Position numbers and translations under genes: made by a program. The notes beneath the pieces were generated by a model. The model did no database searches and had not been told where the DNA came from. It saw only the letters and a list, made by a program, of their open reading frames with translations. This document shows positions 8,181 to 15,872 of a stretch of DNA of 64,000 nucleotides, one piece after another; position 1 is the stretch's first letter, and each line of letters starts with the position of its first letter. The stretch spans positions 1,674,001-1,738,000 of the forward strand of contig NZ_CP168493.1 in NCBI RefSeq assembly GCF_042945595.1. Reading direction: 5' to 3'. This stretch comes from Psychrobacillus sp042945595 (GTDB taxonomy: Bacteria > Bacillota > Bacilli > Bacillales_A > Planococcaceae).

Positions 8181-8515
8181 TAAATTTCAACACCTCTTAT
8201 CCTTTTTAAAAAACGAACTATGTATGTATTTTTGACCTTGCAATCAGTTTTGAGATAGATTTTTTTAACTTGTACAACATGACTTGCCAAACATTACACG
8301 TCACCACTTTTAGGTGGTATTTAGTTTCAGTACATTCCGCTAAAAATGAACGCTTGGCAAAATGTATATTTTAGAATAAAATGGCTAATCGACAGAATTG
8401 GGGAATAATAAAATAATGTAGGTTAGTAGTTTAGATAATATTTCCAGTATAAATAAATTTTGAGAGGGCAATTTTATAAATGTGAGATCCCTTCGCAGAA
8501 TCTCATGAAATTACG
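8181..8515. other. Intergenic stretch, no gene seen
   Basis: AT-rich. The only structure I see is TGAGAT ... ATCTCA at 8482-8505, directly before the terminator at 8516. Together they could be the 3' end of a small RNA transcribed rightwards; no clear promoter was identified. Confidence 0.4.
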
Positions 8516-8548
8516 GCCCCACTGTTGAAGAAGTGGGGCTTTTTTTTA
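8516..8548 (+). terminator. Intrinsic terminator without an obvious upstream gene
   Basis: GCCCCACT-N8-AGTGGGGC followed by eight T residues. No plus-strand gene lies in the preceding 3 kb, so it probably ends a small RNA or attenuates the leader of the WYL-like gene that follows. Confidence 0.8.
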
Positions 8549-8626
8549 TTTGTCCAAAAATAGAATAAATTTCTTATCATATAAAAACATACGTTCTCAT
8601 ATACTGTATAAATGGAGGGGAAGAAT

Positions 8627-8848
8627 GTGCATATAAATATTTTAAAGGCTTTAGATCGCGGTCAACTGACGGATATGATTTACATGAAGAAAAATGGTGA
8701 AATCAGTAAGCGAAAAGTAAAAGTATTGAGTGTTACAGGGGATTCATTTAAAGCTTATTGCTTCCTGAGGAACACAAAGAGAACTTTTAAAATAGACAAT
8801 GTACTCGCATTTGTTCCTGTCATAAACCGTGAAAGAGAGGTTATTTAA
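8627..8848 (+). CDS. Small WYL-like domain protein
   Basis: A 73-residue protein. GTG 8627 is preferred because GGAGGGG ends 6 nt upstream; an in-frame ATG at 8612 lies before that site. The segment KVKVLSVTGDSFKAYCFLRN then RTFKIDNVLAF resembles the end of a WYL domain (YCxLR...RTFxxDRI), a ligand-binding module of bacterial regulators. Here it stands alone with no helix-turn-helix. A strong terminator 80 bp upstream could regulate it. The family call is tentative. Confidence 0.6.
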   Translation: MHINILKALDRGQLTDMIYMKKNGEISKRKVKVLSVTGDSFKAYCFLRNTKRTFKIDNVLAFVPVINREREVI

Positions 8849-8933
8849 CGGCTTACCTCGATGAAATGATGGAAAACACTAGATTTATCAAAATAACGTG
8901 ACAGAGGCTCTAATAAATAGAAGGAAACTCGAA

Positions 8934-9002
8934 ATGGAAGATGTATTTAAATCGTTTGTGCTGCAGCTAAATGATATAGTAGACTTGACTGTATTAGAAT
9001 AA
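8934..9002 (+). CDS. 22-residue micro-ORF, first copy of a local duplicate
   Basis: ATG, 22 codons, TAA, with AGAAGGAAA upstream. The peptide begins MEDVFKSFVLQLND and ends VDLTVLE. A second, frameshifted copy lies at 9668-9737. Many differences between the two are silent or conservative, which points to a selected peptide rather than chance. Confidence 0.4.
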   Translation: MEDVFKSFVLQLNDIVDLTVLE

Positions 9003-9093
9003 ACAGTTTATTCGTAGCAGGTACAGCCTATTACTTTTTTGTTAGAAAAGCTGATTCAAAAAAAGAAATTGAGTAATAAATGTATTTAACGGT

Positions 9094-9131
9094 AAAAAAG
9101 ACCCGTCCACAGATTTAATTGTGGGTAGGTC
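9094..9131 (-). terminator. Terminator of the ribbon-helix-helix gene
   Basis: GACC...CCACA pairs with TGTGG...GGTC. On the minus strand it is followed by TCTTTTTTACC, just downstream of the gene ending at 9148. Confidence 0.7.
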
Positions 9132-9147
9132 GCTGTTTTTATTTTTC

Positions 9148-9399
9148 TCAAACCAATTCTTCCGACTCCTGCGCTAATATTGGTTTATGATACTTTTCTT
9201 TGCCACCCCAACCTTCTATATTAATAGTGTTTCCCATACCGTCCTTCCAACCTTCTTCGATTGGATTCGCGCCATTGTTCAAATCCTCAACTTCGTCGTA
9301 GTCGTTTAGCTTTACGTAACCGATGATGACACCATCATTTTTTTCAAATCGCAATAAGTCTGTTTCTTTGTGTATTGTATAGTTTTCAAATTCCCACAT
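9148..9399 (-). CDS. Possible nested gene from an internal in-frame start
   Basis: Within the ribbon-helix-helix gene, AAGGAGG (9408-9414) stands 8 nt before an in-frame ATG at 9399, the strongest ribosome site nearby. It would make an 83-residue protein (MWEFENYTIHKETDLLRFEK...) lacking the DNA-binding domain. Either the two domains are made in unequal amounts from one message, or the upstream frame is a regulatory extension. Confidence 0.4.
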   Translation of the reverse strand: MWEFENYTIHKETDLLRFEKNDGVIIGYVKLNDYDEVEDLNNGANPIEEGWKDGMGNTINIEGWGGKEKYHKPILAQESEELV

Positions 9400-9546
9400 T
9401 GTTTTTTCCTCCTTGTTTTCTTTGATGTATCCTTCAATCCAACTTCTAATCAAAGCAGATGCGTTTACGTGTTTCGCGTCCATAATCTGCATGAAATCTT
9501 GTTTTAAATCAGTAGGTACGCGTATCATGATGTTTTCTGATTTCAA
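9148..9546 (-). CDS. Ribbon-helix-helix DNA-binding protein with C-terminal acidic domain
   Basis: A 132-residue protein starting at TTG 9546, with GGGGGTG upstream. Residues about 5-45 (MIRVPTDLKQDFMQIMDAKH, then NASALIRSWIEGYIKE) are a ribbon-helix-helix domain of the CopG/Arc type. The remaining ~83 residues are acidic and Gly/Asn-rich, of unknown family. A perfect 22-bp palindrome overlaps its promoter, so autorepression is likely. Codon 50 is an ATG with a near-ideal ribosome site, so the C-terminal part may also be made alone. No adjacent toxin is recognisable, although the layout resembles an antitoxin gene. Confidence 0.72.
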   Translation of the reverse strand: MKSENIMIRVPTDLKQDFMQIMDAKHVNASALIRSWIEGYIKENKEEKTMWEFENYTIHKETDLLRFEKNDGVIIGYVKLNDYDEVEDLNNGANPIEEGWKDGMGNTINIEGWGGKEKYHKPILAQESEELV

Positions 9547-9583
9547 ATTAACACCCCCTTCATTGGTTTTTCTAACTGCTTTA

Positions 9584-9612
9584 AATATAACACTAATGTA
9601 TTTACGTGTAAA
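9584..9612 (-). promoter_or_regulatory. Promoter of the ribbon-helix-helix gene
   Basis: On the minus strand TTTACA (9612-9607), 17-bp spacer, TATATT (9589-9584). The -35 hexamer lies inside the palindrome at 9596-9617, so a bound repressor would block RNA polymerase. Confidence 0.6.
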
Positions 9613-9617
9613 TACAT
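9596..9617. promoter_or_regulatory. Perfect 22-bp palindromic operator
   Basis: ATGTATTTAC-GT-GTAAATACAT, a perfect inverted repeat of 10-bp arms about a GT centre, 50 bp upstream of the TTG start of the ribbon-helix-helix gene. Size and position fit the autoregulatory operator of such a protein. Confidence 0.7.
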
Positions 9618-9667
9618 ATTCTGAAAATTTAAAAAGTAAATCAAAAGTGCTACAATAAAAAATTAAA

Positions 9668-9737
9668 ATGGAATATACATTCAAAGCGTTTGTACTGCAG
9701 TTAGATGATTTAGGTAGATGTAACTGTATTAGAATAA
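9668..9737 (+). pseudogene. Frameshifted second copy of the 22-residue micro-ORF
   Basis: Aligned with 8934-9002 it encodes MEYTFKAFVLQLDDL, then one extra G at about 9713 shifts the frame; skipping it gives VDVTVLE and stop, as in the first copy. The single-base insertion suggests recent inactivation, unless a frameshift is used. Confidence 0.4.
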
Positions 9738-9755
9738 GCCTAGAGGTGTATTGTT

Positions 9756-9932
9756 GTGGATGAAAATGAAAAAATGTTGAGGGCAGCAGTGGATGATTTG
9801 TATAACGTATTGACTAGCGAAGAAGTATCCTATCTACTGCAACTGTTGATCGAGATGACTAAAAAGGAATTAAAAGAGTTTATTGAGTATTCTCTTGCAA
9901 TATTCCATGAAAGAGACGCCACCAGCCATTGA
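9756..9932 (+). CDS. 58-residue helical protein, unknown function
   Basis: GTG at 9756 with AGAGGTG 7 nt upstream, 58 codons, TGA. Mostly helical and acidic (DENEKMLRAAVDDLYNVLTS, then EVSYLLQLLIEMTKKELKEF). It follows the frameshifted micro-ORF by 18 bp. No family recognised; ribosome site and composition support coding. Confidence 0.5.
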   Translation: MDENEKMLRAAVDDLYNVLTSEEVSYLLQLLIEMTKKELKEFIEYSLAIFHERDATSH

Positions 9933-10213
9933 TCAGGTAGGTTGTTTATTCAATATCTATTTCATAATTAGGTAAAATTGGTATCACTCCAATAACAGGT
10001 AATAGAAAATACACGAATCATCATATTCAACATAAGGCATATTATTTTTCTTTAATTATAACTTTCGATTAAATAAAAGTAACAACAAAAACTAACATAA
10101 AAATAACATTTAAAGTGAAAAGAAGTGAAAAAATATGAAAAGAGAAGTAGAATAGAGTTTAGAAATCCCTTTAAATAAAGGGAGAATGAACATAAACGAA
10201 AGCAGGCGAAACC

Positions 10214-10651
10214 ATGAATGCGTACGATGAATATATGAAGCAAGTAGTAAAACCGATGAGAAGTGAACTAACCGATGCAGGGTTTATAGAATTGATAACT
10301 ACTGAAGAGGTACAAGATCATATGGCAAGAGTAAAAGGAATATCACTAATAGTGATTAACTCTGTTTGTGGCTGTGCAGCAGGACTAGCTAGACCGGCAG
10401 TAGTTGCTGCGATTAATGAATTAGAAGTAAAACCAGATAATTTAGTAACTGTGTTTGCTGGGCAAGATCAAGAAGCAACAGCAACGATGAGAAGCTACTT
10501 TGAAGAGGTTCCACCAAGTTCGCCTTCAATTGCCATTTGGAAGGACGATCAATTAGCGTATTTTATTCCTCGTGAGCAAATTGAAAGCAATTCAATGGAA
10601 ACGATTAAAGATCATTTATCTGGTGTGCTTTCACAAATTGTTTCTTCATGA
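10214..10651 (+). CDS. brxA: Bacilliredoxin BrxA (YphP family)
   Basis: A 145-residue thioredoxin-like bacilliredoxin that removes bacillithiol from S-bacillithiolated proteins in the cytosol. The diagnostic CGC active site is in NSVCGCAAG (Cys52-Gly-Cys54). Length is normal for YphP/YqiW. The next gene overlaps its stop by 4 bp (ATGA), as in a translationally coupled pair. The gene order brxA, methyltransferase, ypjP, thyA, dfrA matches B. subtilis and supports the BrxA rather than BrxB label. Confidence 0.93.
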   Translation: MNAYDEYMKQVVKPMRSELTDAGFIELITTEEVQDHMARVKGISLIVINSVCGCAAGLARPAVVAAINELEVKPDNLVTVFAGQDQEATATMRSYFEEVPPSSPSIAIWKDDQLAYFIPREQIESNSMETIKDHLSGVLSQIVSS

Positions 10652-11427
10652 GTGCAATTGTAACAACAGCTGGAAGAACAAATGAGGAGTTTATTGAAAA
10701 AGCAAAACAAATAGCCACTGAACTTTCCATCCCCTATATGAAACGGAACAAGCAATCAGTGAAGATGATGCAAGAAGCGTTTCAATTGGATGTATTGGTA
10801 GTAAAGAAGGAGAGATTAGAGTTACACGCTTATGGTGTTACGACTCCTTTTTTCTTCCATCCTAACTCCGCTGCTTTTCGATTGAAAAGGTTACTTAAAG
10901 GTGAGCATGACGTTTTTTTACAAGCAACAAATTTGCAAAAAGGGGATCGATTTTTGGATACAACAGCTGGACTTTGCTCCGATAGTATTATTGCTGCTCA
11001 TGCAGTAGGAGAATTAGGGAGCGTCCACTCATGTGAAGTAAATAGACTTATTGCTTACATAGTTTCTACTGGATTAAAAAGTTACAAAACGTATTTTAGT
11101 GAGCTCCAATCGTGCATGCGCAATGTACATGTAATTCATCAAGATGCGTTGGAAGTATTAAAAGTGACAGAGTCTAATTCATATGATGTAGTTTATATGG
11201 ATCCAATGTTTGAAGAAATCATTGAAGAATCGTCTAATTTTGAAACGCTTCGTGCAGTTGGCGATCATCGGATGCTAACAGAGGAATGGGTGGAAGAGGC
11301 GAAACGAGTGGCAAGTAAGCGAGTGGTTTTAAAAGCACACTTTCGTTCTGAGCTATTTCAAAAGTTCGGTTTTAGACAGTTTGAAAGACAAACCTCTAAA
11401 TTTCATTATGGTGTAATAGAACTGTGA
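10648..11427 (+). CDS. Class I SAM-dependent methyltransferase, RsmJ-like
   Basis: A 259-residue methyltransferase. The SAM-binding motif I is FLDTTAGLCSDSIIAAHAVG and the catalytic-region motif is VVYMDPMF, the arrangement seen in RsmJ-type rRNA methyltransferases. It is translationally coupled to brxA through an ATGA overlap. The Bacillus counterpart next to ypjP is uncharacterised, so an rRNA target is inferred only from motif likeness. Confidence 0.8.
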   Translation: MSAIVTTAGRTNEEFIEKAKQIATELSIPYMKRNKQSVKMMQEAFQLDVLVVKKERLELHAYGVTTPFFFHPNSAAFRLKRLLKGEHDVFLQATNLQKGDRFLDTTAGLCSDSIIAAHAVGELGSVHSCEVNRLIAYIVSTGLKSYKTYFSELQSCMRNVHVIHQDALEVLKVTESNSYDVVYMDPMFEEIIEESSNFETLRAVGDHRMLTEEWVEEAKRVASKRVVLKAHFRSELFQKFGFRQFERQTSKFHYGVIEL

Positions 11428-11441
11428 TAATTATATATAAA

Positions 11442-11476
11442 AACGCTTTGCATTAAGTTGCAAAGCGTTCTTGTTT
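11442..11476. terminator. Bidirectional terminator
   Basis: Perfect 11-bp stem AACGCTTTGCA/TGCAAAGCGTT with 6-nt loop. T-rich tracts follow on both strands, so it ends the methyltransferase transcript and the small minus-strand gene at 11482. Confidence 0.85.
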
Positions 11477-11481
11477 TGATA

Positions 11482-11559
11482 TTAGTCCGTAAAGTTAAGA
11501 GAAATTAAATATCCTAAAAAGAATAAAAATCCGATTCCAATTATTAAGCTTGTATCCAT
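11482..11559 (-). CDS. 25-residue single-helix membrane peptide
   Basis: ATG at 11559 after an ideal AAGGAGGAG ribosome site; 25 codons then TAA, ending 6 bp before a bidirectional terminator. MDTSLIIGIGFLFFLGYLIS plus a short polar tail forms one membrane helix. No family name is known to me, but ribosome site, topology and its own terminator make a real peptide gene likely. Confidence 0.6.
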   Translation of the reverse strand: MDTSLIIGIGFLFFLGYLISLNFTD

Positions 11560-11710
11560 AATAAATTCTCCTCCTTAAATAAAAAACGTGCTGTATGTTT
11601 ACATTAATTATTGTACAATGAATAATAAGAAGATGAAACCTTTTGTTCTTAAAAACGTATATTATCATAATAGTAATACAAAAATGGTCAAAAGTTGAAG
11701 GTGATAATGG

Positions 11711-12286
11711 ATGAAAAAGTGGATTCAAAAATCAATAATTATAACAGTTGCATTATTAACGTTTGGTCTGATTTCTCCGGATCATCTCATTTGGGAGCAA
11801 TTATTAGACCAAAAAAATCCCGAAAAGTCTTTGTTTTCGGATTCAGAGTCTTTAAGACATGAACATGTTTCATTATCAAAGGAACAAGATTTAAAAGATT
11901 CTATTACAGTTGCAGCGAGAGAGCAAGCATACATAAAGTTTGGTGAACGTATTGGTCCTGTTATTCAAAATGAGTTTGATGAAGTAATTTTTCCACGTAT
12001 TCAAGAAGCTATTGATGCAACTATTTCTAAAACTGGACAAGAAAAAGCAGTGAACTTAGCAATAACGGAGCAGCCATCTGGTGAATATCACGAAAAGATT
12101 TTTCACGTTTATAACAATGAAACAAGAAAAGATTTAATACGATTTCATGTAAGAACAGATAAAAAACCACAAGAAGGATATTATTTTAATTTTCATTACC
12201 ATTTAGCGGAAGATAATTATACAAAGCATTATGCGTTAGGAGAAATTTATTGGTCCAAAAACACTCCTCCTAAATGGCTTTCCTAA
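11711..12286 (+). CDS. ypjP: YpjP-family protein
   Basis: A 191-residue protein with an N-terminal hydrophobic segment (residues 7-24, KSIIITVALLTFGLISPD) acting as signal anchor. A polar exported domain rich in aromatic and His residues follows (YYFNFHYHLAEDNYTKHYAL). Position just upstream of thyA-dfrA and length match B. subtilis YpjP, whose function is unknown. Confidence 0.8.
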   Translation: MKKWIQKSIIITVALLTFGLISPDHLIWEQLLDQKNPEKSLFSDSESLRHEHVSLSKEQDLKDSITVAAREQAYIKFGERIGPVIQNEFDEVIFPRIQEAIDATISKTGQEKAVNLAITEQPSGEYHEKIFHVYNNETRKDLIRFHVRTDKKPQEGYYFNFHYHLAEDNYTKHYALGEIYWSKNTPPKWLS

Positions 12287-12292
12287 ACTTTC

Positions 12293-12324
12293 AATGCCCT
12301 CTTGTCGTCAAGAGGGCATTTTTT
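12293..12324 (+). terminator. Terminator after ypjP
   Basis: Perfect 11-bp stem AATGCCCTCTT/AAGAGGGCATT, 6-nt loop, then TTTT. Confidence 0.9.
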
Positions 12325-12371
12325 CGTTATAATGAATGCAAGAATAAAAAGTAAAGATAAGGGGCATTTCA

Positions 12372-13316
12372 ATGGAACAGTACTTAAATTTGTGTAGACA
12401 TATAAAAGATCATGGAGTAATGAAAGAAGATAGAACGGGTACTGGTACAAAAAGTTTATTTGGCTATCAAATGCGTTTTGATTTATCAAAAGGATTTCCA
12501 CTATTGACTACAAAAAAAATAGCGTTTCGTTTAGTAGTGAGCGAGTTATTATGGTTTCTTAAAGGGGACACGAATGTCAAAACATTAATAGAAGCCAATA
12601 ATCACATTTGGGATGAATGGGCTTTTGAAAAATGGGTGAAAAGTGAAAGTTATGAAGGACCGGATATGACTAATTTTGGTATTAGAGCTGCAAATGATCC
12701 TGCATTCAAAATAATAGTTGACGAACAGATGAAAGTCTTTTGTTCTAATATAGTGTCGAATGACGACTTTGCAAAGGAATTTGGTGACCTTGGTCCAGTT
12801 TACGGAAAGCAATGGCGTTCGTGGCCAGGTAAAAATGAACAAACAATCGATCAAGTCCAAAATTTAATTGAACAAATTAAAAAAAATCCAGATTCACGTA
12901 GACTTATCATTACAGCATGGAATCCAGCAGAAGTAGATGACATGGCCCTTCCTCCTTGTCACACGTTTATGCAGTTTTATGTCATAAAAGGGAAGCTTTC
13001 ATGTCAATTGTATCAACGAAGTGCAGATGTATTCCTAGGGGTGCCTTTTAACATTGCCTCTTACGCGTTATTAACACATTTAATCGCCAAAGAATGTGAC
13101 TTAGAAGTTGGAGAGTTTGTTCATACACTTGGGGATGCGCATATATACCTGAATCATATGGAGCAAGTCGAAACGCAATTAAAGCGTACTCTAAAAACGT
13201 TGCCAACCCTATTACTATCTTCCGAAAAAACGTCTATTTTTGATTTGCAAATAGAGGATATTACTATTGATGGGTATGATCCACATCCTCGTATAAAAGC
13301 ACCAATTGCTGTTTAG
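12372..13316 (+). CDS. thyA: Thymidylate synthase ThyA
   Basis: A 314-residue enzyme converting dUMP to dTMP with methylene-tetrahydrofolate. The nucleophile is Cys196 in ALPPCHTFMQF; the phosphate-binding RTGTGT (residues 21-26), DSRRLIITAWNP and DVFLGVPFNIASY motifs are present. It keeps the ~50-residue insertion (about 85-135) seen in the Lactobacillus casei enzyme, hence longer than E. coli ThyA. dfrA follows after 21 bp, pairing the dihydrofolate producer with its reductase. Confidence 0.97.
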   Translation: MEQYLNLCRHIKDHGVMKEDRTGTGTKSLFGYQMRFDLSKGFPLLTTKKIAFRLVVSELLWFLKGDTNVKTLIEANNHIWDEWAFEKWVKSESYEGPDMTNFGIRAANDPAFKIIVDEQMKVFCSNIVSNDDFAKEFGDLGPVYGKQWRSWPGKNEQTIDQVQNLIEQIKKNPDSRRLIITAWNPAEVDDMALPPCHTFMQFYVIKGKLSCQLYQRSADVFLGVPFNIASYALLTHLIAKECDLEVGEFVHTLGDAHIYLNHMEQVETQLKRTLKTLPTLLLSSEKTSIFDLQIEDITIDGYDPHPRIKAPIAV

Positions 13317-13337
13317 ACTGAGAAAGGAGGAAAAAAG

Positions 13338-13838
13338 TTGATTTCATTAATCGTAGCACATGATGCAAACAGAGTAATAGGACTCGACAATAAAATGCCT
13401 TGGCATATACCTGGTGATTTAGCTTATTTTAAAAATAAGACAATGAATAAAGCAATGATTATGGGTAGAAAAACGTATGAATCCATTGGAAGAGTTCTAC
13501 CTGGGCGAAAGAATATCATTATTACAAGAAATCCTTCTTATCAAGTTGTTGGTGCTGAAATAGTTAGTACAATCGATGAAGCTCTTAAATTGGCGGAATC
13601 ATTTCACGAGGAAGTGATGGTCATTGGGGGAGAGCAAATTTTTAAAGCGATATTACCAAAAGCGGATCGTCTTTACGTTACATTTATTCAGAATGCTTTT
13701 GAAGGAGATACTTTCTTTCCGCCTTATAGTGAGGATGAATGGGAACTTGTCGAAGTATCAAAGGATATGAAGACAGATGATGGGACAACGTATGCTTATT
13801 TGATATATGAAAAAAGGAAAGGTAAGATTATTACCTAA
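13338..13838 (+). CDS. dfrA: Dihydrofolate reductase DfrA
   Basis: A 166-residue NADPH-dependent dihydrofolate reductase. It starts at TTG 13338 with AAAGGAGG 7 nt upstream. Conserved features are the proton-donor Asp27 in IPGDLAYF, NADPH motifs MGRKTYESIGR and MVIGGEQIF, and the C-terminal TYAYLIYEK strand. It regenerates tetrahydrofolate used by the adjacent thyA product and is the target class of trimethoprim. Confidence 0.96.
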   Translation: MISLIVAHDANRVIGLDNKMPWHIPGDLAYFKNKTMNKAMIMGRKTYESIGRVLPGRKNIIITRNPSYQVVGAEIVSTIDEALKLAESFHEEVMVIGGEQIFKAILPKADRLYVTFIQNAFEGDTFFPPYSEDEWELVEVSKDMKTDDGTTYAYLIYEKRKGKIIT

Positions 13839-13986
13839 GATTCAGGATGTAAATAATTGTTCCTTAAAATACCTTCCAAAAGTTCAAGTTTCCATGCTAC
13901 CGTCATATATTGAAGAAAAGAAAGAACCCAAGGAAATAAGCAAGAAGGATTTGCAAAAAAATGAATTGAGTAATTGTCATAGATAA
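13807..13986 (+). CDS. Doubtful 59-codon ORF overlapping the dfrA end
   Basis: Begins at an ATG inside dfrA in another frame and stays open 49 codons past the dfrA stop; the product is basic and Lys-rich (EEKKEPKEISKKDLQKNEL). No separate ribosome site is visible because the start lies in coding sequence. It could be a coupled small gene or chance. Confidence 0.25.
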   Translation: MKKGKVRLLPKIQDVNNCSLKYLPKVQVSMLPSYIEEKKEPKEISKKDLQKNELSNCHR

Positions 13987-14064
13987 ATTAAATTCTATAG
14001 CTAGAAGTTAATATAGGATTAAACTTCTTCTTATAATAGATGTATAAAGGAAAGAAGGGATTTT

Positions 14065-14904
14065 GTGTCTAAAATTCATATTGTAACGGATTCAACGGCT
14101 GATTTAACAAAAGAGTTGATTGAATCCCTCCAAATTCATGTAGTCCCATTAACTATTCAAATAGACGGAGAATCTTTTATTGACGGTGTAAATATTCAAC
14201 CACAAGAGTTTTTAGAAAAAATGGGTACATCGAAAGAATTACCTAAATCCTCGCAACCAGCAGTAGGTGTATTTAAGGAATTGTATGATAAGCTTGGAGA
14301 AAATGGAGATCAAATAATATCCATACATATGACAGGTGGCATGAGTGGAACGGTGAAGTCAGCACAAGCTGCGGCAAAAATGTCTGAATCTGATGTAACA
14401 GTCATTGATTCTGAATTTATTTCCTTTGCATTATCTTTTCAAGTAGAAGAAGCTGCAAGAATGGCTAAAATGGGAGAAGTATTAGAAACAATTTTGGAAA
14501 AGTTAGAGAAAATGCGAGCGGACACTAGTTTATATGTAGTGGTGGATACTCTAGATAATTTAGTAAAAGGCGGGAGAATTGGGAAGGGTACTGCCATATT
14601 AGGTTCGTTATTATCCATTAAGCCAATCGCAAGCTTAGCTGGCGGTGTTTATACACCTATAGCAAAAGTTAGGAGCCATAAACAAGTAGTTAGTTTTTTA
14701 TTTAAGCAGTTTACAGAAGATACTAAAGGAAAAATAGTAAAAGCAGTTGGAATATCTCATGCCAACGGTTTAGCCATGGCAGCGCCATTAATGAGGCTAA
14801 TTGAGGAATCCGGGTTTAATTCCATTCAAGTTTCTTTTACTTCACCTGTTATTAGCACACATACTGGACCTGGAGCAATTGGTTTTATGTATATGACGGA
14901 GTAA
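14065..14904 (+). CDS. DegV-family fatty-acid-binding protein
   Basis: A 279-residue DegV (FakB-like) protein that binds fatty acids for presentation to a fatty-acid kinase. It starts at GTG 14065 after AAGAAGGG. Hallmarks are the N-terminal IVTDSTADLT, the TSQP-type loop KSSQPAVGVF, IHMTGGMSGTV, and the C-terminal THTGPGAIGFMY. The partner kinase FakA is not in this window. Which DegV paralogue it is cannot be fixed. Confidence 0.93.
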   Translation: MSKIHIVTDSTADLTKELIESLQIHVVPLTIQIDGESFIDGVNIQPQEFLEKMGTSKELPKSSQPAVGVFKELYDKLGENGDQIISIHMTGGMSGTVKSAQAAAKMSESDVTVIDSEFISFALSFQVEEAARMAKMGEVLETILEKLEKMRADTSLYVVVDTLDNLVKGGRIGKGTAILGSLLSIKPIASLAGGVYTPIAKVRSHKQVVSFLFKQFTEDTKGKIVKAVGISHANGLAMAAPLMRLIEESGFNSIQVSFTSPVISTHTGPGAIGFMYMTE

Positions 14905-14910
14905 GTAATA

Positions 14911-14938
14911 AGCAGGGAATTATCCCTGCTTTTCTTTT
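14911..14938 (+). terminator. Terminator after degV
   Basis: AGCAGGGA/TCCCTGCT, 4-nt loop, then TTTCTTTT. Confidence 0.85.
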
Positions 14939-15053
14939 ATCAATTAAAAAGGTTAAACTTTTCTACTTCCTTGCTCGAATCTCGTCATAGAGGAACGTTG
15001 CTTGTTGGGGCAGATAAAGGTACTCGGTTTTTTCTTATCGAAAGGAGTTAGAA

Positions 15054-15860
15054 ATGAAGTACATTTTTTACTTACTATGTATCATTTTTTTAGCTGGTTG
15101 TGAAAATCCAGATACTTTTGCAGTAGACTTTACGAAAAAAGAATCTATTTCTTTCGCAGAATATGTTATTCCCTACTCTTTTTTTCCAAGAACATTACAG
15201 TTGGTTGGAATTGGCGACTCCCTTACAAAAGGTGTTGGGGATGAGTTAAAAAAAGAAGGTTATATAGGGAGAGTAAAAACTGAACTTTTCCAATTTAAAG
15301 GAATAGAAGATGTTGTTTTAACCAATACTGCATTAAGAGGTAGAAGAAGTGACCAATTATTAAAACTTCTAAATAATGGTGATTTTGATTATGCAATTCG
15401 AAATGCAGATATTATGATGATTACTATTGGTGGAAATGATTTAATGAAAATTGTGAAAAAAGATTTGTTTAACTTAAAGGTAGAATCCTTCGAGAAAGGG
15501 TTAATTTCATTTGAAAATAATTATATAAAAATTATTGATAGGATTCGTAAGATTAATAGTAACGCAAAAATAGTGTTAATTGGTCTTTATAATCCGTTAT
15601 CAATTGTTTCGGAAGATTCTAGTGAATTTGATACAATTATTAATGAATGGAACGCAACAATAGAAAATATTGCTAATGACGATGAAAATGCTTGCTTCGT
15701 TCCTATAGAAACACTTTTTGATACAAATGGAAATCTAGTATATCATACCGATTTTTTTCATCCGAATAGCAAAGGATATCAATTGATGAGTGAATCTATT
15801 ATGAATTCCTTAATAGATTGTGGTTTTATAGATGATAAAGATTGGGAATTGTTGTTTTAA
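15054..15860 (+). CDS. ypmR: SGNH/GDSL-family lipoprotein hydrolase (YpmR)
   Basis: A 268-residue secreted lipoprotein: signal peptide with lipobox LAGC (Cys16), then an SGNH hydrolase domain. Block I GIGDSLTKG carries the catalytic Ser56, block III is TIGGNDLM, and block V DFFHPNSKGY carries the Asp-His pair. AAAGGAG precedes the ATG. It heads a compact run with ypmS (12 bp), msrA (12 bp) and msrB (overlap), matching B. subtilis order. Esterase or acyltransferase activity is inferred; the natural substrate is unknown. Confidence 0.9.
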   Translation: MKYIFYLLCIIFLAGCENPDTFAVDFTKKESISFAEYVIPYSFFPRTLQLVGIGDSLTKGVGDELKKEGYIGRVKTELFQFKGIEDVVLTNTALRGRRSDQLLKLLNNGDFDYAIRNADIMMITIGGNDLMKIVKKDLFNLKVESFEKGLISFENNYIKIIDRIRKINSNAKIVLIGLYNPLSIVSEDSSEFDTIINEWNATIENIANDDENACFVPIETLFDTNGNLVYHTDFFHPNSKGYQLMSESIMNSLIDCGFIDDKDWELLF

Positions 15861-15872
15861 GGAGCAGATGAG

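Noticed and set aside
8516..8626. T-box leader before the WYL-like gene
   Set aside because: A terminator is present but no TGGNACCGCG antiterminator motif or specifier stem was found.
9148..9546. Classical type II toxin-antitoxin pair
   Set aside because: The ribbon-helix-helix protein looks like an antitoxin, but no ParE, RelE, MazF or other recognised toxin lies next to it.
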